Source: Phoebastria nigripes
Taxonomy: Eukaryota; Chordata; Aves; Procellariiformes; Diomedeidae
Length of the DNA stretch: 64,000 bases
Assembly: GCA_035582835.1 (NCBI GenBank)
Contig: JAYKAV010002788.1
Coordinates: 1,234,125-1,298,124 of the forward strand
Direction: 5' to 3'
Below, piece by piece: positions 1 to 11,800 of the stretch. Position numbers and translations under genes: made by a program. The notes under the pieces were generated by a model. It saw only the letters and a list, made by a program, of their open reading frames with translations. It was not told the origin of the DNA and made no database searches. The first letter of the stretch is position 1. Every line of letters begins with the position of its first letter.

Positions 1-1034
1 CGACTTGTGACAAATGTGAGAGTGTTTGTCTATGTAATTTGATAATTTAAGTTCCAAACTTAATTTTTACTCTTGATTAAGATTTCAGTATCCCATCGCT
101 TTGTCGCTGAAAATTCCTGACCTGACGGGTCAAAAAGCCTAAAACTGAGCTATAGAAAAAAATGATTTGCCTTTAAAGAATAGCTCATAAGACAAAAATC
201 TAATATTTGTGATCTCACATGCCTCCAACAGCTCATCATATAAACAATCCTACACTCACACTTCCATTGGCTTTCTGACTCTGGTATAAAAGTCTAGGAG
301 ACCTACAAGAACAGTATGGGGAGAGGCCCTTTTTTTCTCTCTTACTGCCTCAAAGTTTTTTCCTAAGTCTTAAATTCTTCCTGTTTTTCAGGCAATTCTC
401 TGCACTTCTTGGCTACAGATATATATAGTTGTTTTTTTTTTTTCTTCTTTTTTGCTTTCTTCTCCATGTGCAGGCCCAGTGGGTGGTAAATCTTTTTCCC
501 ACACTTCTTACTACTGTCTTGAGAATCTTTTTTCCTTGAAAATGAATCCCTGATGCTGACAACCTATCTTTTCCATCACCTGTGACACATGCCAACTCTT
601 CTCACTTCCTGTTTCATCACATTCATTTGTTTTGCCCGAAGCCTGGGATTTCTGTTTTCATTCCAGTGTTACTGTATTTATAATGGATAGCAATACCAGG
701 TAGCATGCTGGCCTCTTTTTTTACATTACTATGAATATTTAGTAGACTAAATACTGACTAAATTGCACAGATTCAGTTAAGTAAATAGTACCACAAACAG
801 TGCTGTGATGTAAGGGCAAAATCAAGCTTTTGTCCCTTGTCTAAAGTGCTGCTGCAATAATGTAAAAATAAAGTAAAATACTGTGTGCAAAATGGGGTAG
901 TTAGGCTGACACGGAGACAAGATTCTGAATCCTTGTCAGCTAGTCTCATTATTTACTTGATCTGGCTTAAATAAATGAATTAGAAATATCTTCAAGAAAG
1001 AGCTTGCAAGAGATAAGATGCAACTCTTCATTAG

Positions 1035-1816
1035 ATCCACAGGCTGGATTGATGGGCTGAGGCCAACTGCATGAGGTTCAACAAGGCCAAGTGCCGGGTC
1101 CTGCACTTTGGCCACAACAACCCCATGCAACGCTACAGGCTGGGGGAAGAGTGGCTGGAAAGCTGCCTGTCGGAAAAGGACCTGGGGGTGCTGGTTGACA
1201 GCCAGCTGAATATGAGCCAGCAGTGTGCCCAGGTGGCCAAGGCGGCCAATGGCATCCTGGCCTGTATCAGAAATAGTGTGGCCAGCAGGANNNNNNNNNN
1301 NNNNNNNNNNNNNNNNNNNNNNNNNNNNNNNNNNNNNNNNNNNNNNNNNNNNNNNNNNNNNNNNNNNNNNNNNNNNNNNNNNNNNNNNNNNNNNNNNNNN
1401 NNNNNNNNNNNNNNNNNNNNNNNNNNNNNNNNNNNNNNNNNNNNNNNNNNNNNNNNNNNNNNNNNNNNNNNNNNNNNNNNNNNNNNNNNNNNNNNNNNNN
1501 NNNNNNNNNNNNNNNNNNNNNNNNNNNNNNNNNNNNNNNNNNNNNNNNNNNNNNNNNNNNNNNNNNNNNNNNNNNNNNNNNNNNNNNNNNNNNNNNNNNN
1601 NNNNNNNNNNNNNNNNNTACTGAAAGAGTGGTTAAACATTGGAACAGGCTGCCCAGGGAAGTGGTGGAGTCACCATCCCTGGAAGTATTTAAAAGACGTG
1701 TAGATGAGGCGCTTAGGGACATGGTTTAGTGGGGCTTGGTGGTGTTGGGTTGACGGTTGGACTTGATGATCTTAGAGGTCTTTTCCAACCTTAATGATTC
1801 TATGATTCTATGATTA
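1035..1816 (+). mobile_element. CR1 LINE, 3' part, sense to NID1
   Basis: The left part encodes CR1 reverse-transcriptase C-terminal sequence ([14 protein letters not shown], then [11 protein letters not shown] and [18 protein letters not shown]). After the N run, frame GAA (1622) to TAG (1727-1729) gives the CR1 tail [20 protein letters not shown]. The short 3'UTR follows, then two ATTCTATG octamers at 1797-1812, the hallmark of avian CR1 3' ends. A TGA replaces an expected Arg codon just before the ATG at 1071, so the copy is dead. It is 5'-truncated, as most CR1 copies are. Confidence 0.93.
1291..1617. other. Assembly gap (327 N) inside CR1
   Basis: A run of 327 Ns lies between two CR1 pieces that belong to one element. 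The missing reverse-transcriptase segment would be of about this size. The gap is repeat-induced, not a biological feature. Confidence 0.98.
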
Positions 1817-2747
1817 AAACTTTCCATTAAAATGAAACTTTCAGTCTCTAACAGTGTTGTCTCTGTGTTGTGTATTTGCGAAGTGACAGTGTTTAGCAGC
1901 GTAGAAGTGTTCAGATTGTTTTGTAACCTACAGCATTAATGTACACTGATGAATAAGTGCATCTGTTTTAATGCATGGTTTTGGACCATCTTTCTAAGAA
2001 GCTGCAAGTTACAAAAGCAGTAAAGGCAATAAACCTGGGAATCCATGTGAAATTACTGTTTTACTGTGAAAGCCTCTTTCATTTGCCTGGAGGAAACAGT
2101 TTCAACTCTAAACTCAAACTCTATTCCTATCTTCTTCTGCCTGGAAAATTGCATATGTATGTTCCTTGTCCCTGAGCATATTCTTTCCAGCAGAACGATT
2201 TACAGAGTATTTGTTTAAGCTATTTTTTATTTTAAAAACTTAGTTTGCTAGAATTTTTTGAGTCAAATGATGCTACATAGGTAGCACTGCTGAAATGCAG
2301 CCATCGTGCATGGGTTGATGAATTTGCAGAATACAAGTCAGGTTTGATAGAAGTCATTATTCCTCCTTGAAGGCAAAGAATGAGAGAAAAAAGCACATGA
2401 GGAATAACACAGTAAAATAACAACTTGAACTTTCTTTAAATGGATATGCAGGTGAAGTTGTAGAAGTGAAACCAACTGTTCAGTACCAATATCTACAATG
2501 CTTCTTTGAAATAAGATAATTGTAAATGGTGTCTGCTAGTTAAAAGGGACTTATAATTGAAAGTATTTTTCTAAGCTATTCTACAATGACTGCCACCGAA
2601 TTGTTTTCTCTGCCTATCCTCCCCATCTCCCACCTCTCCTCAAGAATTCTGTTTTTTCAGGCTTGAGACTTAGATCCATAAGCTAGTGCTGCTGGCAAAT
2701 AATTGTTGTTTAGCATAAGCTGATGTAATTTGCTTGTTGACCAACAG

Positions 2748-2874
2748 GACAAAGTTGTTATTGGAGTTGCTTACGATTGCACAGACAAGATGGTTTATTG
2801 GACAGACATCAGTGGCCCTTCGATCAGCAGGGCTAGCCTGCATGGTGGGGAGCCAACAACCATCATCAAAACAG
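2748..2874 (+). CDS. NID1: NID1 exon A (first visible exon; propeller blade)
   Basis: The reading frame begins at GAC (2748) after ...ACCAACAG and ends ...AAAACAG before GTAACA. It encodes 42 codons plus one base (phase 1 out), including [11 protein letters not shown] and GRASLHGG-like [16 protein letters not shown]. The acceptor has a weak pyrimidine tract and the frame stays open a little upstream. The exact 5' edge therefore rests on the CAG|GAC junction and on similarity to nidogen. Confidence 0.88.
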
Positions 2875-5800
2875 GTAACAGCACAAAATTCTTCCTTTTG
2901 CTACTCCCTAGGAATGGCATTAGAGACTTGAATTTAGTAATATATACTTCCCAGGTGTTGCCTGAGCTGTAGCATTACAAGTTGGTGTTATTTGGATAAA
3001 CAATAACCAAAAAGTGTGGATAACACAAAATGAAAAAAGATCTGTTCCCTATGCAATAGCCCTTCACTATCTTTCCACTGCTAAGATAGGCAAGAAGTCG
3101 GTTCTCTTTAAATAAACTAAGTTTAAGGCCAGAAGTGGGAGCAGCATGTCAGTGAGATGTTTCTGTCCTTACTTGCAGTTGCAGGATAGTGTATCTGTCT
3201 AACCATTGAGTGTCTTGTGAATATCACTGGGGANGTTTTAATTGAAGGCTGAGGGATTTGAAAGATGAATCAAGCTGCTGTGGTGGTTTTAAAGCATATC
3301 TCAAGGCACTAATGGGTGCAGGGTTCAGAGCCTTATGGTCTGGGCTTTGGACAGTGTCTCAGCTCCTCACAGAAATGTTTAGAGGATTTCTGTACCCAAT
3401 TACAGTCCTAGGCTGTGCTTATATTCTTGCTGTGTTTAACAAAGCAAAAAAAAAAAACCTCCTTTGGATGCTTTGTCACTTCTGGGGAGGAATCTTGAGG
3501 TAGGCCTGAGGCCTTTACTGCTCTCTACCTGTGGTGGCATCCTTAGGGCTGCCACTACAGTGGGGCAGCACAGCTAGTACTCTCCGGGAAAATCCCCAGG
3601 TCCTGACATCCCAGATTTTTAAAGTGCACTCAAGACCTCACTGTCCTGTGTTGAGGATCGGCTGTGCTATGTTGTGCCCAGCCTGGCAGTCTTTGTGTAG
3701 CCCACCTCTTTTATAGTCACGTCTTGTCAACCATACTGATCAGAAAGGGTGGTCCAGCATCCTTCCTGAAAAGGTCCCATGTCCCTGGCTGTGAGAAATG
3801 GAACACATAGGTAGGCTAAGCTCAGACTACTGTAGATAGACGTTATTCATGCTTACAATGATGCAATGGCTACAAGATGTAAATATGTGAAAGAAGGAAG
3901 GTTATCATTAAAACCTAGGTCACGTACTGGGGTAGACCCATCGTTGTTCAATGTATTTATGATCTGAAAAGGGGATGATGGATTGTCAGTTTGCTGTTGA
4001 ATATGTATTGAACACAATCAAAACTAAAGCTGACTAAAGAGTTGCATTTTATATGTTCACATGGAATATCATCTGTGGGTGTCACTCTTTGATTTTTGTT
4101 CTGGCAAGCAAGGTAGGTAATCCACTGGCTAGCTGAGATTTGGTTATGTGTAGTCCTTTCCTCTCCTGTTCTCTGCCTGTCAGCTGCCCGCTCTGCTGAG
4201 AAAGGACTGGTGAGCAGGGAGGTTGAAGAAGAGAACCCCTGCTCTCTGTTCCTGGGCTTGGGGATCAAACAGCTGAAAGGTGGTTAGAAACTGTTTCAGC
4301 TGTGACTTTCCATGCCTCCCACTCAAGTTGTAAAATAAAAGTGAGTAAAGCCACCTTGTTTGGTTTTTGCCCTTGGAGTTGCTCAAGGATTCGAGAATTG
4401 GACTAGAGGGTATTGTGGGATTAGTGCTTTTACAGTTTATGTCCTGTTCTTTGTACTCTTTCTCCCAAGACTCTGCTGCTCACTGCAGTCCATGTTCATT
4501 GTCATTAGAAGGGTAGGTATAAACCCATGCATATTAAATATGAAAACCTTTTTTAAATGGAGAGGGTTAAGGGGAAGGACAGGTTTGGGGAACAAAGTGA
4601 ATGTGGGGGCATTATAAAAACCAACAACAAAAATATGTGGAGGCACTTTTTGAATACTAGTGTCCTCGGGATCCTAGAACACCTGTGAAGTCAAGATACT
4701 AGAGGAGGTTGCGCTTGCTTTGGATCCTTTGCAGCTATTGTCACAAAATTTTAGGAAGTTATTTTAGCAGAATGATCAACCGGTTTTAAACCTCTGCAAT
4801 AAATTTACTTTAGTTTTCTTTGGATGCGTTGAGTATCTCTACCTGGAGCTTGTGCTTTGGAATAGCCAGTTTGCTGGGACTGCATTCAGGCTCTTAGGGG
4901 CAGCGGAGATATGGGGGCAGCTTGGATCCTACCATTGTCCTGGGAAGGGAAAAGGGAGAGCTTAAGGCCATCCCTAACCATTCCAGCAATTATGGAGCTT
5001 CATATTTCTGTACAACTTGATGGCTGAGATATTTGTAAGACTTCTTTTTCATCCCAGCACATTTAATCTGAAAGGGACTCTAACCTGTAGTGCAAGCATG
5101 TGCCTGTACAACTACAAATTCTGTGGGGAAAGGATTTCTGATTTCCACTATTAAAGTATTTTCTCAGATTCTGCACTTTAAAAGGTGAGGGAAATTACTA
5201 TTGCTAAAAACTTTATATGGATATGAATTAGTCTGTCTAATGAGAGTGTGTGTGCACGCATTAAAAATCTTGCAGTGTATAAAATATTTTAAAAATATTT
5301 GTGAAGGCTTTCAACTAAATATGATTATTTTAGGTAATTCAAGATGCTTCAATGCCACATGGAAACCTCATGGTTTTTATCTGCTACAACAAACATTGCA
5401 TGTGTAAAGACATCTCATGATTTCTGTTGTCCTGTTGTTTGCATGGGAAGTGAATGCCATTCCTGAAGAGATGTTGAGCGATGTTGCACTCTACTTTCTG
5501 TATGTTAACTGGCTCTTCAATAAGGAGTCAGAACAAAATAAGGTTGAATATTCAGTGTTTGAATGGATGTCTTCCATGCTGGCCAAAACCAAAACTTTAA
5601 AATTTCAGGAAATAGGAAAATGCCTCCCTCTCAGAAGACTAATGAGAATTCTTTGTTTTGTTTTGATCTTTGCCTTTTTCCTCCTGTGAGCTGCAGCTGC
5701 TTTCTTCGGTTCACATGTATTTTTGTGGAATGCACTTTTTTGTGTTTGTTAAAGCTCTTGTGATCCAATTTGGGCTGCTTTGCAGAAACATGTTTTATTG

Positions 5801-8800
5801 TGGAGCCCCATCCAGCTCTCATCTATCCCTGCAGCTGTATAGCCTGTGGAGCCTTTCTGAGCTCTGCAGCTGTGGAGGCAGGTCAGGAAGGAGAGCTTTC
5901 CTCTTTGTTGTAGGTGCTTAAGTCATAGCAGCCGTACATGTCTGTACAAGCCTGTCCCCAGGGACAGAGCCTGTGACTGTATCAGGCCTGATGACAATAT
6001 AGCAGGAGCACATTTGTGCCCCTGGAAAGACTGGCGATACATGAAGCCTACATATTCCCTTACCCCTCCACGGGGGATAGATGGTTCTGGCTCATTGTCA
6101 ACCAGACAGGAAAGACATTTACTTTAGACTTCTTTAAATCTCCTGGCATATAGCTGAAGCAAGGAAGCTGGTCAGGGAATAGAGGCTCCCGGGAATCAGT
6201 GGCAGCAGATCTTTTGCCTGCTACCTTCTTCTATTCCTAAAAGAGGCTGGGAGCTCCTCCACCACCATTTAGTCAGTGATCTTCTGATCCCAGAGACTGA
6301 CTGGGGATTGTCGCTACCATCACCTCAAAATGAGGCCACCCTCAGCAGCCTCGGCCATTAGCAAGAAAAGAAGTAGGAACATTTGAGGGTCTGAAGCATA
6401 TGTGAGGTGGTTTCTTGCAGATGACACATTTAGCTCCACAGAGGCACTTGGAGAAATACAAGTAGTAACGTGAAGTTAGTGTAACTAAGTTAAAGTATGG
6501 CAAGTGCCCTTGGGAGGAGTGAAGACAGAACTGGTTCACATTTACTTTCTTGGCCTCCCCGTGTATGAGCTGAGAGTCAGAAGCAGTGAGATACATCTTA
6601 TTTGTTCTTTTCTGCCTCTTCAGAAATGAACNTACATCCAAAATGTCATGTGTCCAGGTTAAGTGCAGTAAGTGTAATCCACCCATGTGAGAAAGCAGAG
6701 GCAGTTCAGACTATTGTGCAATTATTATTCATAGCAAAGTCACAGTAGCACATTTTAGACAGCTCTATCCAGTGCTCTGGACCAAATGCCTTTTCTCTGG
6801 AAAGGTTGTTTGTGTCACATACTGTTTGTTTAATGGCTACAGTAAATAAACTTGAGAACTAATAGAAGGCTAAACGGGCCACATTCTGTCACTCTTGGAC
6901 ATTCACATGATGTGTGGATCTGCATTTGAAAGGTGGGGTTTTTTCTTGTTTGTTTTTTTTTTTGACAGCTGGCTGGAATGAAGGGTCACTTCACCTCTTT
7001 TTGGGAGTGACCACGTACAATTCTTTCTATTTTTTTTTGGAACTGAAATTGGACTAAAATTGATTTGTACCTGTCTTTGGCTTTATTGCATCCCACATGG
7101 CCTGCCTGCTCTTTTTCAATGGATGTATGAACCTTGAAAAGTATAAAGCAGTTTTTCACAGTGGCTGAATTAAACCTTGGAGTGCTATATATTTATTCTG
7201 CATCCTTCATCTGAGTTAGAAATTACTAATGCTAAAGCAGTAAGGTCATTATCTGCTATTTCCTGTTGCTTTTGGAACAACTAACTGTCCAAGAAAAACT
7301 GTGCACATACAGTACTAAAACATGTTCCAAAAAGGATTGCTCTGCAAAAACAAAGAACTGGATCTAAATTCCATCAGTTAGCTAATATAATTATCTCTAG
7401 TGCGTTGGAGCTTGATTATCTTTAAGTATTGCATTGGCTAAATTTAGCATAAATCCAGTTTTCAGAGGGGTGCCACATATGCCAGTACCAGAGAAGGGGG
7501 AATATTAGGGATTATAAAATCCATCCTAGATCCTGTCCTGCTAAGGAGGGTAGAATAAAATTCTGAAAATCTCTACTGTTTATTTCTCTGCTATCAACTC
7601 TTTTTCCGCGTCCACCCCGCAAGGCAAGTTTACATGCAGATTTGGGATGCATGATGAGTCGGTTCCTAAATTTATCATTCTATGTATTTGTGAAAGTTCT
7701 GTGGATTTAAACTTCATAAGGCAAAATGTGTATTCATCTTCCAACTGACATGAAGTAGCTTTTGTTGGACCACAGCCAGAAAACTGAAAGAAAACTTAGT
7801 TAAGAGTTGAGAATGCTTATGAGGCTGACATTGTGTATTGGGAATAAATATCATGTCTAGGCATGTTTTTCCTCTGTTCTCTTGCAGACTTGGGAAGCCC
7901 TGAAGGGATAGCTGTAGATCATCTAGGTCGCAACATCTTCTGGACTGACTCTCAACTGGATAGAATAGAAGTGTCTAGGCTGGATGGGCGCCAGCGTCGC
8001 ATCCTTTTTGACGCTGGCCTGGTGAACCCCAGAGCAATTGTTGCAGATCCTATGAGAGGGTATGGATATGTTGTCAAGATATATGTACAAAGCTTGCTTT
8101 TTATTTATTTGTTTATTTAACATTATCATATACTCTGCGTCCATGTTTTTAGGCTGTCTGTAGATGATAATAGCACTATCTTTTCCTAAAATGACTAACA
8201 AACAAAAATGGAACAACCTAATTGTGTCCTGTGTCTGAGCGGTACACTGAAAATAAAACTTCTAAAATGCCCGCTAGGTAATACCACGACGCTTTGAGAG
8301 GTTTGTCAAATACTTGTTTGTACCTTGCTTTCAGTATATTGTTTCCAGGATGACAAGAGTTGCACTTACCTAAAAAAAAATTTTTTTTGCAAGATTACTG
8401 GACTAAAATACTAGGTTAAACAATTTGATGTTTTCATTTCCATCATGACAGCCCTTCTTCCTGTACAATGTTTCTTCTTTGAAAACTCCCATGGTGTCTC
8501 TTCTGTCACCATTTTCACTTCTGTCATTCAGATGCCGGAGAAGGTCCTATTAGGCTTCTGTTTGAAGATGCAGATAACTACATACTTTAAAAATTGAGCC
8601 TGTAAGCTGCAGTCACAGAAATAGCCAAGCAGAGTGTCAGTAGGCAGATGTAAATGTTTTCAAGTTATGGTTCCAGACTGCAAAAACGGAAGTATATACA
8701 TACTTTTATGTGTCTTTGATCTGTTGACATTTTTTCCCCCTGAATATTGGAAGAAATACAGGGAAAATTAAAACTACTACAGAGCCCATGGTAGTACTGC

Positions 8801-11800
8801 ATGTCTGTTCATTAATGTCTGAACTTGCCTGCTGTTGTCCTGGTGCAACTTTCTGTAGTGTGGCCATTGCTGAGAAGAGACATTTCAGTCAAAATACTCA
8901 GAAGCACAGAAGTAGAGAGTCTTTCTTTTCAGTCTTGAATTGCTGGAAAGTTCTACTAAATGATTGCTTAATTGATATAATAGGCATTTGGAATGCTCTT
9001 AGGTGAGAATTCATTTATGAACAAAAGTACTCTATGCTCAGGGAGAGTTTTTTGGAAGAAGTATCCTCATTCCAGATGCTTGTAAACAAGGTGTGTAGTG
9101 AGAAAAGAATGTATGTTATCCATGAAAATTTGAGTGATAAAAAACTAAATGAAAAAGTAATGGTATTGATTTCTCTCATTCCTTTAACATAAAATAAACG
9201 TTTACATAATAGTCACATAATATAGTGGGGTGAAAACATCTGTGGATGTACATCAAGTGACAGCATAATAAGGAAAAATGAGTGCACTTCATGGTGTGAG
9301 AGAAGAGGAGAGGCACAGGTGTAATCAGACTGAGGAGAGACCTCTGTTCCGTGCAGAACCCCACTGACGGAGCAGGGCTCTGGGTTCAGGTCAAGCAGCA
9401 CAGATGACTGTCTCCCAGTAGATTTCGTGTGTGTGTGTGTGGTTTAAGGAATAAACAACAAAGGTGCTTGCATTGAGGGGCCATGTAAATTCTCAGCCAC
9501 AGAAAGTGCATCCAAGGAGAAAAAACACCACTAACAAATGGCCACTAATAATAAAGCATCAGTGAATTAATGGCCCTCTTTGGGGTTCTCCCCTGACTAT
9601 AAACTACTCTGATCGATACCGTTGCTTAGTTGGTGCACTGAAAAGAAAAATATAATTTTGAATGAGTCCCACAAATGTATGCCAAATGCTCCTGCTGCTT
9701 AGCCTGAGCAGACATGATGGGTGGTGGGGAGGAGAACTGTAGACCATTTTGAATGGTCCTCAGAACTGTTGAAATATAGGTCTTTTTGTCTGGCATCTTG
9801 CACATAACCTAAACAATGTAGGGAAAGCATTTCTTCTCGAGTGTGTGCTTGCTCTTCTTGGTTTTTAATGGAAGTATAACATTTGCTACATCTTTACTAT
9901 ACTTTTGTTACTTCTATATCCAAGTGCAATGTGGTCCTTCTTATTTATTTAAATGATTTGGGGNGTGTGTGTGTGTTAGTTTTGTGTCCTTAGTGTTTTC
10001 CTTAATTACAACAGTCTTTTGAGATCAGTCACTGTCTTAATTCTTGCCTTTTTCTTCCTCTTAAGAAACTTGTACTGGACTGACTGGAACAGAGAAGCTC
10101 CTAAAATTGAAACCTCATACATGGATGGCACAAACAGAAGAATCCTTGTTAAAGATGATCTTGGGTTACCAAATGGGCTGACATTTGATCCTTATTCCTC
10201 AATGCTGTGCTGGGTAGATGCAGGTAAAGAGGTGCTAAAAATCTATCTTCATAATAGTAGTAGAATAAGTACATCCAATCCTGAAATGATGCACAGCCAA
10301 CTAATGTTTATAGCTCTTTGGGCTGCATCTTAGACTTCATACCTTTCTTTTTGGCTTTAATAATCTCTCACTTTCTTTGTTGTTACTACCACTGTAGTAT
10401 TCAAATGAGACTGTGGAACAAGCTGAAAGATTTCAATTCTGATCAGAAAACTTTCTTGGAATGCAACAGGTTTATATCTGTGTGTCTTGTATGTGGCTAT
10501 CTCTTTAGGTAGTGCTTAGGCCTTTGTAGAAGAAGTTGTGAGTTTAAGACCAGGAAAAAACACTGATTCATCTAATCCGGACCTATAGAATATCATCCTT
10601 TCCCTATTGTTCTAAGACCTGTAACCTCTCTTTAGGCAGGATCTGGCTTATGTTTGACTGAAGCATGTCTTGAAAAAGCAATTCACACTAGATTTAAAGA
10701 TCAAGAGATGAAGGTTCTGCCACCTATCCATTGCTAGTTTTGTGCCAGTGTCTTACCAGTAAAAAAAAAAAAAAAAGTGTGCTTTTAATTCTCATTTGAA
10801 CTTTTTTTTTTTTAATTTGCACCTTGCTCTCTTTCTCACTGTAGACTCTGCCAGAGATCTCCTCCTGTGGAGGTGCTTTTGCACTTCAAGTCACCTTTCA
10901 AGTTTTTGATAAACTAAAAAGATCGAGCTCTCTTTTTCACTGTAAGGCACTTTCTCCAGCCTTCAAATATATCTCCTTGTGCTATCTCTCTTTTCTTTTT
11001 CACTCTTCCTCTCTTGTTCTTGCATTTGTCTCTTTTCCTTTTTCCCTAATTTTGGAACCCACTACTTAAGAGAAACCTTACAGGTGTTTACATTCACTAG
11101 CAGTGTTCCCGACATGTGTAGCAGGTTTACAGCTAGACCTTTTTACACCCTATTTGCATCTACAAGTTAGATGTTCTTCCTGCAGTCTTGCCTTCATGGC
11201 CCAACCCAGCAAGCATTTTGGGAACATGGTCACCAAACTAACTTTGCAAAAATGNCTTCCAGAGGAGGTAGAACTGGTTAGTGGTTGAAGTATCCCTCCA
11301 GAATGGAGGAGACCTTCTGTCAGCTTCCACCCCAGCCTGAGGATGCTGGTATCTGTACCAGGAGTCTCAGCTTGTGAGCAATGGCCATGGCTGCACTGGC
11401 CATCTGTGTTCCTGTAAGTCAGGTGGTGTGATGATTAACATTAGCACCAAAGTACTTTCCCATCCAATCTNTGGCACACGCAGAGATGTGGCATGGGGAG
11501 AGCTTTGGCTAAGCAGCATACTGAAAGACTTCCAGGAAGTTTTACTCTGTTCATGCTTGCATGCTTACACTTGTCCTTCATCCCTCGTGAGAGCTCTCTT
11601 GCTCTGGTACAAAGGCTTAATTGTTTCACTACACCCAGGTACCAAGAGGCTGGAATGCATGAACCCTAATCAGCTTGGTCGACGAAAGATTGTTGAAGGA
11701 ATTCAGTATCCTTTCAGTGTTACAAGCTATGGGAAGAATTTATACTACACAGACTGGAGAAGGTATGTTATCTGCTAAAGAAATTATGGAGTGCTTTAAT

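Larger units (their letters stand above)
1..2747 (+). other. NID1: NID1 intron (5' part outside window)
   Basis: AT-rich non-coding DNA precedes the first visible exon. It contains the CR1 copy at 1035-1816 with its assembly gap. Outside that copy I see only short T-runs (for example 430-440) and no exon with acceptor and donor that continues the nidogen frame. Confidence 0.75.
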
